Below, one piece after another: positions 12,201-24,500 of a stretch of 64,000 nt of DNA (the stretch's first letter is position 1; each line of letters opens with the position of its first letter). The notes under the pieces are model-generated. The model was not told where the DNA came from and searched no databases. It saw only the letters and a program-made list of their open reading frames with translations. The DNA is from Asterochloris sp. CNOR1. Lineage: Eukaryota; Chlorophyta; Trebouxiophyceae; Trebouxiales; Trebouxiaceae. Both the position numbers and the translations under genes were made by a program. Location: positions 1,240,001 to 1,304,000 of the forward strand of contig OZ017762.1 of NCBI GenBank assembly GCA_963969365.1, written 5' to 3'.

Positions 12201-15200
12201 AGCAACCACCCGGCATCACATGGGGGCTCTGGTGGCATGCAGGGCGTGGCCCTGCAGCAAAACAGGCTGAGGCAGAAGTGATCGAGGGTCAGCCTTGTGC
12301 AGTTGCCTGGTGTGCAACCCAGTCCTGTTTGAGCATGGCGAGCATGCCATCTCGGCAGCACTCAAGCATTGCATGATGGCAAGCTGTGGCGGCAGGGGCC
12401 ACCAGGGGTACAGCAAGGGGCTGATGATGTGCAGTTCGGAACCTGACCTGCAGCTTGGTCCTGAGCATGGCCAGCACATCGTCCTTCCGCACGCCGCCAA
12501 TGAGGGGCCACACAGTCAGCGCTGCCAGGTACTCGTATGCCTGCCCCCACTGCCCCGACATAAGCGACTTGGTGGCCGCCATGACGTGGTCCCTCACATT
12601 CTCAGGGGGCCCTGCAAGACAGGAGGACAGCTTGCTTCAGGAATCACTGCCCGTCCCCTCAAGCCTTCTTGGGATGATGCCTTAGTATGCACAAGCTATG
12701 ACTTGTATGATTAGGCTATGACTCCAAGGTACCTCTGCAAACAGGAACAATGCCTGCTTGCATGCTTGGGGTTGCAGTGCACAGAAGGTCTCATTGACCT
12801 CAGATGTGAGGGCTATGAGGGCCAACAGGCAGACAACACACTATCATCCAGAGCAGTTGCACCTCAGCTCATGCTGCCACCTGGCATATAGTTTTTGCGC
12901 TGCCGCGCAGTGCCTCCCAGCCCTAAGAGGCTGGCAATGAGCGCAAGAGGATCCTTTGGATTGTAAATTAAAACCCTGCAGCTAATCAGATGTGAACAAC
13001 AAAGCCTGCAGCTTGTAGCTTGCTGCCGCAAATGATGGGGCTCCATCATGGCCAACGACCCCACTTGTGAAGATGCATTTGCCAGAAGGGCTTGCTGATA
13101 ACCCTGCAATGCCCTGCCAACCCAGGAGGCACCTCAGCAACATCTCAAGACCTGGAACCTGCTGACCCTGACAGTCAAGCTGCTAAGATCTGCAGGCCAG
13201 CCAGCAATGCACCTCCACTCCGCCCTGCGCTGCGAATGAGCCCCACCTGTGAAGGTCTGCCTCTCATAGTTGTCCAGCAGCCGCCGGAAGGGTTTGCTGA
13301 TGACCCTGCGCCGCGCAGTGCCCTCCTGGCCCACCAGGCTGGCAGCCGCCAGGTTGGGCACCTCCAGCAGGGCAGCGGCGATCAGGTGGGCTGACTCCAG
13401 CAGCTCCAGGTTGATGTGCATGTGGAAGGGCACCTGGCGCCGGCGCTCGAGCTTCTCCTGCTCGGGCGTCTTGTCCTGGTACCTGCAACAGCAGCGTTAT
13501 GTGGTGAGCAAGGCTCGGCCAGGTCAGAAGTGGGGTGTGACCAAGAGCCGAGGGAGGTGACTGCATGTGTTGCCTGGGTACCTGCAGGGGTGGGCAGGGC
13601 ACATCAGCTCACATGCTGAGTGGGCAACAGGCAGCCATATATTTGGGCGTCACGGCCAGGTATTTCTTGGGTGCCTTGTCCATGAACATGCAGGGGGCAG
13701 CCATAGCAGAATGTTAGGTTGCCTGTCGAGCTGCTCAGGCATCTTGTCCTGGGACCTGCAGAGGTGGGATGGGCAGATTTATTGACAGTCACTCGTCAAG
13801 CTTCCTTGGCTCACGTGTCAGTCCTGGTACCTGCAGGGTGACACAGGGCAAAGTATGTACTGATGCATTATGTTACAATGTATGCATTGGTTGACCTCCT
13901 ACTGCCTGCAAAGGATTGGAAGACCAAGGGCCACCTTTGGCTGCAGCAGGTAAGCCCTTACTGAAAGCTGACCCCACCTGCTCATGCTCATGCCCTGAGC
14001 CAACAGCTCCTTCACTCTGCCCGTCCCATACAATTCGCTGAGCGCAGACTGCGCCTCAGGGATGAGGCCCGCCCGGAAGGCACAGAGCCCGACCTGCAAC
14101 ATCATCAGTGACTCTTGAGAACACTCTTCAAGACTCTTGTATCTGCTAGAAGAATAGAACGCAGAGAGAAATAGAATAGAACATGCCTGCTGCTCAAGCA
14201 TGGCAGCACAGGTGGCCGCAAGACATGACCAAAGCCTCGCAGCTATGTCCCGCTGCCTGATCTTATCTATAGTCTTGCAGGCCAAAGAGCTGCAGTGCGC
14301 CTCGACATGGCCGCTGTAGCAGAGCAACTTGCTGCAGTTCATTTCAACAATTTCAGCAGCTGGAAATCGGCACACAACCTACCTGGGCCATGGTGCGGTT
14401 GTACAAGATCTGAGTGGAGATGTCCATGTGCTGCACCGCGTCTTGCAGGTGGGACATGAGCAGGCTGTCGCGAGCCTGCAGGGCAGGGGAAGTGGCTTGA
14501 CTTTGATGCTGCGATTGCACTGTTGAGGGGGTAGGTGGGCATCTAGCAGGCTAATGCAGGCCTGCAGCAGGGCCTGCAAAGAGGCATGACTTGCAGAGCA
14601 GGTGCATTTGCACAGCTGAGAGCAGGTGGGACCCTCCCAGGCTGTGGCAGACGCCTAACAGCCTGAAGCAGATAAACTTTTGACCACGCTGTCTGACATG
14701 CGCGCCGTCTACAATATACCAGATAGTAAGGTACGCGGGCCAGGCCCTTCATCCTGACCTTGTGGAAGTTGTCATGGATGGCCTCCAAGTAGATGCTGCA
14801 CAGCATGGCACGAGCCTTGGTGCGCTCGTCGCCATGCTTGTAGATGAAGCTGGTCAGCTCAGCCATCAGCCCAGGCAGGCTCTCAGCCATCACAAAGTCG
14901 GCGGGCATGCGGACCACAATCTTGTCGGCCTGCATCAGGCAGACACCATCTGTGTTGATCGTTTAGGTCAAGCCCAGCACAAAGGCCTGGCAGACTCCCC
15001 AGACTTGAGCAAGGGAAGTCCAGACCCGAGGTCTTCCAGAAACAGACCGAGAATGATCCAAAAACCTGAGGGCAATCTTGCACAGGAAAGCCCCATTCAG
15101 GCAACCCAGCTGACAGGCACCTGCTTGGCATCAGCCTCATCCTCATCCAGGTCGGGGTCCTCGTCCTCCTTGTCCCCCGACTGCTGCACCGCCGCATTCA

Positions 15201-18200
15201 GCTGCGCCGTCTCAGCCTGCTGCTCCAGAGCCAGTTTGCGCATGGCTCCGTACACCTGCATAGGGACAGGGACCGGCGTGAGGGTTGGACCTGAACCGCT
15301 TTGACAGCCTGCTTTTGGCTGTGTTGTTGTGTGTCTCATGATGGAGAGCCAGCTTGCATGCGACGTCAGTGCACAACAGCATTGTGACGGCAAATAATGA
15401 TATAGAGCTGATGCAGAGTCAGCTTGACACCCAGCGACAGCATGCATCTGACAGCATGCAATTGGGTCATGACAGCTGGCATGCATTGAAAACAGCGGGT
15501 GATGCAGGGCCAGCTTGTGCTGGGTGCCAGACACCTCCACCGGGGCATGGCTGCCATGTGCGTGAGGCCAGTGGTGCACTTCACTGGCCAATCCTCATGC
15601 ACAGAGGCATCTTGCTTCTGACAAATTAGGATGTGACCTGACGTGCTTCATGCAATTGCATCATCTCCAGCCAATCTAAGCTCTGTTGCTTTCAGGCTGG
15701 CAGTGCTTCCAGGGTGCCAGTGCTTCCAGGCTGGCAGTGCGGGAGTTGCAGTGCCAGCCATGCGGCTCAATAGGTGACAGATCCAACAAGCAAGTCCATG
15801 ACGCCTTCCCTCAACCACAATGGACTCTGGTCTTGGCCAAGCTCACCACATCGGTCTTGTAGTAGAAATGCTCCACACGACGCAATGCCACCTTGGCCTG
15901 GTTGCGCTCATCATTCTGACGCTCCAGGTAGTCGGTGACCTGCAGGGCAGATCAAAGATGACGCATGGGACGCACAGGCTGTGACCTGCCTCTTTACACA
16001 GCTGCTGCATTGCTGCTGCCCGGAGACCAACAACGCGAGGAACAGCAACATCTGGAATTGGTTTTGGGGGCTCCCCCAAATGCATGGAGCTGCACAGGAG
16101 CAGCGCCCAGCCCTGCATTGCTGCCGAGGCCACTACCCAGCAGCCTGCAGGCACAGGACTAGAGCAGTGCCTCACATGAGGCCGCATGATGAGTCAGCGA
16201 AACACCGTATCAGCACACCCTCAACACATGGCTGGCTACAGACCTTCTGCGCCAAGGCCAGGAAGAGGGGCTCATCCTTCATGCGCTCCAGGTAGGCATT
16301 GGTATGGGGGTCAATGACCTGGAGATGAGGTGATTGCTGTCAGTCAGTTTGTTTGGGACAGGCCACATGCTGCTGTGTTTTCAGTAGCTGTGCACAGGTG
16401 TGCAGCTCGGTGCGCTAACAATCTGCAGGTGGCAGCTGTTCTTTGTTTCATGATAGGCCTGTCATCACCCACGCCATGACCACGGCGATTGGCGACACAG
16501 TATTGGCTGCTGTCCACAAGGGGCAAGCCTGCTGACCTGCAGGCTCTTGAAGTGCTCGTCATCCAAGCGCTCCAGGAAGCCCACCAGGTTGCCCCATACC
16601 TGGAGGTGGGGGCACAGCAGCAGTGAGTCACATGCGCACGGGGCAGGTGAAGCGGTGGAAGTGGCAGTGCCTCAGGAGGGGCAGGTGAAGCAGTAGAATT
16701 GGCAGTGCCTCAAATGCAGAGCTGCATACAAACCATTTCTTCATGATGTACAGCAGCTCACTGCTGATGTATGCCAAGAGCGCCACCTCACAGCAAAACT
16801 AAAGGATAAACAACAGGTAGCCATGCCCAAACTGCTGAACATGCAGGGGAGCTGTTGACCTTGCTGCAAACTGCAGATCGGCAGAATCGTGCACATCCTG
16901 CCGACACCTGCCAGCTTGTGTTGGCAGGCTGCCTGGGAGGCTCATCCGCCCTGTCCTCTGTGGCTGGCTCATGGGACACAACATTTCCAACTTTTAGTCT
17001 GACTTAGCCCCACTTTGCAGGTTGCCCTGCAGGAGGGTCCTCCGCCCCGTCCTCTGTGGACAGGTCATGCAACACAAAGTGCCTGATCCTCCTGTCCAAG
17101 TTGCTCACCTTTGCAGGCTGCCCTGCAGGAGGGTCCTCCAGCCGGTCCTCTGCGGGGGGCTCATAGAACTCGTCCACCTGGATCCAGTGCTCGTCCTGTA
17201 GCAGCTGCAGGACCTCCAGCAGCGTGCCCACGCACCGCTTCCACAGGGGCACCGCCATGTGGGTGCTCATGCTGGGGTTGATGTCAAACAGCGCCGACAC
17301 CACCTGCAGGGCAGTGGCAATGCAGTGTGTTGCATTGAGGTCAAGGCAGCAATTCGGTATCCCATGCACTCTGGCCTGCAGAACACACACATACAAGCCA
17401 CATCACCAGCCTCACCTGGATGAGGACGTCCATCTTCTGCACTGGGCCCTTGGCCACAGTGGCCAGGTAGGTCAGCATGTCCACCTGCTCATTGCGGTCG
17501 ACGCCCTTCTTGCCGCGTGCCATCACAATCTCCTTCAGCTTCTTGGTCACCATGTCGTAGCTGATCTGCAGAGCAGCAGGGTGGACATTGTATGTTGCAC
17601 TGCAGAATGGGACGATCCACAGACCCAGCTGCTTGGCAACCATGCCCAGCTTGCCGCCCTGCTGTGACTTGACGCAGGGTGGCAGCAAGCCAGAACCCCC
17701 TCACAGCTTGCTCTACAGCCTTCTTGGCATTGCTGCTGCACAGGCGACTGGGTGGGCCTCATCTGAGCAGGGAGCGCAGGGTCCTGTGTCGGTGTGCTCC
17801 TCCATTTTGCTGCAGGGGCTTCCCCACCCTGGCATGCAGCCTGCTGTGCAGCCTGCCCTGCTGCTGCTCATGCCCCACAACACAGACTGCTTGCCATGTC
17901 ATGCGGCCTGCCACACAGCCTGCCACACAGCCTGCCAGCCATGCCATGCAGCCTGCCACACAGGCTGCCTGCATTGTCATGCAGCCTTTCCTGCTCAAGA
18001 CTCCGCATGTCACAAGAGACACTCTGAACACACCTGAGTGGGGTCCATGGACAGAATCTTGTCCTTCTTCTTCTCCGTCTTGCTGCGGATCTTCTCAAAG
18101 CCCTCATTGTCCTCCTCGCCCTCACCCTGCTCCCCCTCGTCGCTGCCATCACTGTCAAAGGAGTCAGACTCAGAGGCGTCTGAGGGCTCCTCGGCCGTGC

Positions 18201-20682
18201 TCTCAGGGTTGTCCCTGCAGCCAGGGCGCAGCTGTGTGTCAGAGAAGAGGGCTCAGAAGCATTTATGGGCCCTGAGCTATGGCCTCAGGCAATTTCTGCA
18301 GCCAGAAGGGGAAAGACTGCTGCCTGGGGTTGCGCTGTGTCTCAGACTCTTGCGGCCATGGATCCCCTTGGCTGTGCTGCTGGAGCCCAGGCATCACCAA
18401 TACAATTCAAGTTGCCAGATGGTTCAGCACTTGCCCCTTTCCCAAGACTTCGTAGCGATGTGACCTGCCGCACAGGCCTGCACTTAGTGACTGCTTCCCT
18501 TCTGTTCACTGCAGCGTGAGCTGCCAAAGGTTGGCCCCCACTTCACCAAGGGGCGACAGACAAACTCTTCAAGCCTGCACACCCCAGCGTGGGTTCAGCA
18601 AGACGGCAGGGGCACCTGAAAGCTTTGATCTGCTCCTGGTAGTTGATGTTGTGCTTCTTCAGGCGCTGGCGCATCGCGTTTAGAGCCCGTGCATTGGTGG
18701 GGCTCATTTTCTTCTTGGCCTCCTGCAGCACCAGATGATTGCTCAGTCTATTGCAGTACCCCCCGGAGAGTGTGGAAAGATTGCCTGAGGAGGAGGCGTC
18801 CAGTAGCAAATTGTTCACTGTCTCCTGTTGAGTACACAGGACAGATCTGCTGCCAAACAGTCACCACCGGGCTGAGGCTGAAAGGTCCCCAGCAAGACCC
18901 TCATCTTCAGTGCACATGCTCGCCCTGCCTCATGGTGACATAGTTCTGGGCGCATGTCAGCCAGGTTGGTGGCCAGGCATCCTCCAGCTCTACCAGCATG
19001 CCTGAACACACCAGTTCACACCCTGCACACGGCTCTTGTGAGCTGCAGACGCTGGCCCACCTTGTCGGCCAGAGTGGTGGCCAGACTGTCCTCCAGCTCG
19101 ACCAGGATGCGCACGTACTTGCGCGGCACCCCAAGCGACATGGTGACCTTCTGCGTCTTCTCCAGTTGCTTGTTCAGCTTGTCAAAGAGCGTCTGGATTG
19201 CGCTCCAGTCGTTGATCTTGATCTTGTTCTGCCGGCAGGCAAAATTGAACAGGTGAGTGCAAGGTACTGCTGCAGCAATCAGAGCCTGCAATCGGCTGCC
19301 TCTACGACTCGGCTGCATCTCCTGAAAGCTGCTGCTGACACGCTTGGGCAGCTCACCAGCATGTGCTTATCATATATGCCCCATCAGGCCAACAGCTCGA
19401 GTCTAGTTCTAGACCGCTGCTCCTGAAAGCGCCTGCATTGCCGCGACTAGGGCAAGTACACAGCTCTGCAGGTGTGGCCTTGCTCACCCTGATCTCGTCG
19501 CAAGTGGTCTGCAGCTCCTCAAAGCGCCGGTCCTTGGCACTCTTGGCCACCCGCTTCTCATCCTCATCGTCACTGTCACTGGACCCAATCATGAACCTGC
19601 ATGGCCACATAAGGGTGAAAATCAAACAGTGGTGTTTTGACTGGGAACGCACATGCACAACACATGAGCCTGCACACATCCGCATCCCATTGAGCAGGCC
19701 AAATGCAGTTGCATGCTATGTCACATCGTGTAGCCCAGCCTGAGTTGCAATCTGTAGCTCAGCCTGCCTCCGATGGCAAGGCAGATTGATGCCTGAGAGT
19801 GTGGGCCTGCACATACAGCTGCTGTTCACACAAGCTGGGCCGTGCCAGTGCAGAGGCCCTGACGCCTGCACGAGGATGCCCCATATGTGGACTCCTGCCT
19901 ACCGCACCAGCCCAGGTCAGCTGCAGGCAGCCCTGTGCGCACAGTATTCTGTCTGCCCACCGTGTGGTCGCCAGGTCTGCCCCCAATGCCCCACCCCGAT
20001 GGGTTGCCCTGCTTCTGGTGTGCTGCTGAGAGCAGGCTACCCATGCCAACCACCACAGGCAGCCACCACCTGTGCAGTCCTGCCTGCTGCACAGCTGTCC
20101 ATGAGGTTGCCACTCTGTGCACACACAGCTGGCTGCGCTTTTCCGCATGCTGGGCCCCTTGGAACCACTGCTTCTTGCACACAGGGGCAAATTATTTGGA
20201 GCAGGCACTAACCCGCAGGGCCAGCACTTAGCCTGCCACTGGTGCTGAGCGCCTGCAGCAATGCCCCACCTGCTGGGCCCCTTGGCCCCCCCTGCGTCTG
20301 AAGAGCTGCTGGAGGACCCAGACCCGTCCTCTGAGCTTGTCTCCTCCACAGAGGACTCACTCTCATCCTCACTGTCGCTGCCAGCTGCCCAGAAACGGGA
20401 CGCCTGCACATGCAGGTCCACTTCGGGCTGCCATGCCAGCAAGGTGTGTTGTTGGCACAGAAGACAGCAGCAGCAGGGGGATGCGCACTTAAGCCTTTTG
20501 TGCAGGCAATGTGCAGTGCCGCTGCAATCAGACAACAGCCATGCAGGCCCAGATGCCTGACAGCAAGCCTAAGAGCTCTGATCAAGTCCTCACAACTCAC
20601 GGGTTGGAAAGATACAATGGCTGTGGTCTGGAACAATGCACTGTGTGGCAAGCATAGTGATGCAGCACGCATGGCTTACCAT
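9217..20682 (-). CDS. EIF3C: Eukaryotic translation initiation factor 3 subunit C (eIF3c), complete, 22 exons
   Basis: Core scaffold subunit of eIF3, which binds the 40S ribosome and eIF1/eIF5 in the cytoplasm. All exon phases close: 9217-9355, 9916-10071, 11007-11215, 11634-11678, 11890-11988, 12448-12611, 13247-13482, 13978-14093, 14383-14475, 14759-14929, 15121-15255, 15847-15939, 16244-16318, 16537-16599, 17109-17303, 17416-17565, 18034-18214, 18616-18722, 19061-19228, 19488-19596, 20270-20403, 20680-20682. They give 2,841 nt, 946 aa, against about 900-913 in plants and human. Diagnostic stretches are N-terminal ASRFW plus an acidic Ser-rich run, [40 protein letters not shown], the PCI-region [20 protein letters not shown] and [17 protein letters not shown], and [17 protein letters not shown]. 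The C-terminus has an RGG-rich exon (9916-10071). The first coding exon is just ATG followed by a GTAAGC donor; ASRFW after the next acceptor matches the family N-terminus. Several introns contain copies of neighbouring exon edges. Confidence 0.97.
10195..10600. repeat. Decayed ~95-bp tandem array in eIF3c intron
   Basis: Units with a gcgtggcaggtcagtgg-type word start near 10195, 10293 and 10388, 95-98 bp apart. The related word gcctgacctSYS....gcccctgca recurs at about 10260, 10350 and 10530. These resemble the acceptor-side edge of the RGG exon (9916-10071), whose acceptor is at 10072. The array fills much of the intron upstream of that exon. Confidence 0.7.
13568..13850. repeat. Decayed copies of an eIF3c acceptor/exon edge
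   Basis: The true exon edge at 13470-13490 reads cttgtcctggtacctgca on the plus strand. Similar words recur at about 13571 (gcctgggtacctgcag), 13741 (atcttgtcctgggacctgca) and 13820 (cagtcctggtacctgcag). They lie in the intron upstream of exon 13247-13482, so each carries a potential AG acceptor. Confidence 0.65.
16920..17150. repeat. Three copies of an eIF3c exon 3' end, period about 95 bp
   Basis: The genuine exon end (17109-17160) encodes [17 protein letters not shown] and is followed by GTGAGC. Plus-strand words caggctgccctgcaggagg (near 17114), caggttgccctgcaggagg (near 17018) and caggctgcctgggaggctc (near 16925) are successive copies about 94-96 bp apart. The copy nearest the exon keeps a nearly intact reading ([10 protein letters not shown]) but has lost the GT donor. 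Confidence 0.8.
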
Positions 20683-21531
20683 GGTGGGCTTCTTGCTACT
20701 GGCTTACTGTCAGATCCTGGAGTGCAACAGTCTGCAGCACCCACGGGATGGGTTCAAGCCGGCAACTCAGGAACCCTACTTAGTAATCAGGTCGTGCAGG
20801 GGAGAGGCTTTGGGAGGCCCTGCTGGACCTCGAACCAGTCTTCTGAAACCCCGTGGAAGCAGAATGTCCCATGGCCTTGTTTAATATAGGGTCCCATCTT
20901 TCATTCGCCATTGTCCCCCAATTCCCCTGTAGACAGACACATGCCTGCGCTACCGCATACTATTGCGTTAAGCCATCAGGAAGGCTGCTCTTAGCCATAT
21001 GTCCCATGAACCCAGCATGTCAGCTTCTGATCAGACCAGGCCAGGGCTCAGCATCCAGCCAACTGCAAACAGGCGGGCATCAGATACCCAGAGCCCTGAA
21101 AGTGCTGGCCCAGGCCCCACAATAGGTGCGCATGCAATCATGCAAACCATCACATGACACGCAGTGTGCTACGTTCTCTGCTCAACCCAACAAGATGCTC
21201 CGCAGGAGTCAGATGCGATCTAAGAGGGTGGTGTTGATGCATGCCAGTGCAGCATATGATGTTGCAGATAGTAAGCATTGCCAGTTGTGACAACGATCAC
21301 AGCCAGTCCGTGCGCTGCAGGCTGCCTCCCAATTGTACCATCACAGAAGAATTGGCCCTTGTGCAGCATTATGCTCTGCGTTCCCGCTGCAAGCTGCCTC
21401 TCAGCAGGGTGCCTGCGTGGCAGCGCATGACCCTGTGCTCATGCAAATTCACAGTCTGCTCTGCAGGCTGCTGCTGTGGGATGCCTCCTTGTCTTTACAG
21501 AGCAGCCACACCTAGAATACTGATTGCATTG

Positions 21532-24500
21532 CAGGCTGCCTCCCGGCAGGATGCCTGCACGACGTCTTTGACCATCTGCCCCCTCAGGCGCTGTGCTGTG
21601 TGAGCTGTGTCTGCCGCAGCTGGAGGGACCTGAATCACGGCGCAGCAGCAGACCAGGCGTGGCGCGCCTTTTACGAGCGCAAGTGGCCAGCCCCGGCCTC
21701 TGCAGGTTGGGCCCACCTGGTCGCAAAGAGCTTGCCCTGCCAAGCTTGACAACAGGCTGTGCCGCCTCGAGGTCTAGTTACTCTTGCTTGAAAGAGGTCG
21801 CCTAACATCCTCCATCTGCTATTTCATTACAACAGAGGCAAGCTGGCAGAACAGCCTGATTTAAGTTGTGGCTGGTTGTGATATGATGTCGATGGCACAC
21901 TCTAGATGCCCGCAGACACATGTGTTGCAGCCAGCAGTGCAGGTGCAGCATGGAGCAGCTGACGGCCAACAGGGGAGTCAAGTCTTGTGCTTTGCCTTGC
22001 CTTGCCTTGCAGGGAGTGATGGTCTTCTCATGGTTAGCTTCTCCCCTGCAGGTGCCCTCAGAAGGAGCTGGCAGGCACTTCAAGTTGTGCTTGCACCTTC
22101 AGACACCCCTCGCGCACAAGCACCATCAGCAGGAGGTGGCAGGCACGCCACCATGCACCACAAATATGCAGCATGTGTCCAACAAAAACATCTCCTCCCT
22201 GCAGGCACCCTCCGCAGGAGCTGGCAGGCGCAGTATGGCTCCAAGATGTGGCAGGCACGGAGCTTTGGCGGGCGCTTTGACCAGGACACCCTGCACGGCC
22301 ACCAGGCAGCAGTGCGCAGCCTGGCCATGCTGCCTGGCAGCAACCTGCTGGCTACAGGTGTGCACCTGCCGCCTTGTCATGCAGTCTGGCTGTGACGCTG
22401 GCTCTGGCTGAGTACACGCTTGCCCCATGTGCTGCCTGGCTGTAAGTGCTGGCAGTACATATGGGCGGGGAGCCGGCTACATTCGTAGCCAGGCCATGCT
22501 GCCTAGCCATGCTGCCTGCAGCAATCTGCTGGCCACAGGTGAGAGGAGCAACCTGCTGGCCACAGGTGAGAGGATGCAATTGGGGTGTTGGTGCGCCTGC
22601 CACTTGAAGCCTGCACCATGCTGTCAGGCAGCAGATTGTCTGTGCCGCCTTGTAGCAGCCTGCTGGTCTTTGTGAGGGCCATGCCTGCCTGCTGCAGGCA
22701 CCATTGTTGTGCTGCAGAGCGCCTTGCTGGGCCAGCTGTGCAGCGGACGCTCAGTTTGCGGCACCTGCAGTCAGCATGCTGCCCTGCTTTGCCACCACTC
22801 AAAACCCCTCCTGTGGTGGTGCACCTGCCATGCCTGCAGTGCCCTCTGACCAGACCATGAAGCAGGGACCTCAGAGCAGGCTTGCTGCATGACACTCTTG
22901 CCCGCTGCCAGGCTTGCAGGGTTCACACACCGGACTAGGAAATGCTGCACCACCCCCACCGAGGTGTGTGATCTACCATGCCTGCAGGGTCCTGGAACCA
23001 GACTGTGTAGAGCTGCATCAACCCCACCGAGGCGTGTGATCTGCCATGCCTGCAGGGTCCTCCGACCGGACCGTGAAGCTTTGGGACCTCAGAGCAGGCA
23101 TGCCTGTGGCGACCAGCAAGCTGCATGGAGGCCCTGTGCGAGCAGTGGCCATGGAGGCAACCATGCTGGTCAGCAGTGGGTTCCATGACAGAACCCTCAG
23201 GGTCTGGGAGGCAGGCAACCAGCCTGGCACAGAGGCGGCAGGTGGGCAGCATAACTGCACTCATGCCGGAGCTCACGCAGTGCTGCATGCTTCGTTCCAG
23301 GCTGCAGGTGAGACTCAGTCTGACATACATCCAAGAGGTGGTCAGGGCAGCGCTTCTGCTGTGCGAGAAGAAGTGTCAGTGTCCTGGAGGCTGGCAGCTG
23401 CATGGCACTGCCTGCGCTCATGAGTGCCCTGAACCCGGCACGTGTCCTTCATGTTGCCTGTTGTCCCCTTGCCGCTTGCGTAGCACACTCTTGCATTGCT
23501 AGATATGTGCTGTCGCTGCATCCTCCTGCACCCCTTGCAGGGGGCTTTGACCTCTCCAACCCCACGCGCTTGCGAAATGCGCACATGGGGCCCATCCTGA
23601 CGCTGGCGCTGACCGACACGTGAGGCAGCCTTGCCTGCTCCTGCACACCAGCTGCTGCGAGCTGCAGAGCCCCAGTGCAGAGCAGACTGTTACTTCATGC
23701 CTTTGTTTGCAGCAGATCAGAACACTTGCTTGCAGCAGATCTCCTACAGTGTGAGAGTGCCCTATGCATGGCGGCTAAGATGATGGCAGGCTGCGTCCCC
23801 AAGCTGGCGTTGAACAGCCACTTGAAGAGCCGCTGTCGTGTCAATGGCAGCATGCATCTGCATGCTGCAGGGCCAGCCTTCTCATTTGCTATTTGTGGCT
23901 GCATGTTGCAGCGCCATGTATCTGGCCAGCTGCTGGTTCACCCCATGGATGCTCCTCCAGAGCATGGGCTGCCTTTCAGCATGACTAGCCATGCGTGGTG
24001 AAATTGGGTCAATGACTGCATGCAGCTGGTGCATATCTGTGGGCCCCCATGCTGCTGTTGCCCCTGGAGGCGCCATAGGCCTGCGTGCTTGGGTCTCTCC
24101 TTACCATGATTGTGCCCAATTGCCAATGACCCTGCCAGTGCCTGCCTGCAGGTGCCTGTTCAGTGGCGGGTGGGACTATGCAGTGCGCATCTGGGCCAGG
24201 CACGGCCTGGCCTGTGCAGGCACCCTGGCCTTTGATGACTGGGTCTGGTGCGTGGCCCCTCGGGGAGACAACCTGCTAGTCAGCGCGGGAGTCAAGGTTC
24301 ATGTGCACGACCTCGGCACCGGCAGGCAGCTGCGGCGGTACGAGAACCCCCACGGCGTCAATGTGAGTCTGCCTTGCATAGGGTCACGTGCATGGTCTGG
24401 GCGCTAGTAGGCAGCTGTGGCGTTACGACCAGCCCTGCAGCATTGGTTTGACTTGTCCTGCAGAGCTGCTGCTCACGTCATCCTGCAGTTTTGCTCCGCA

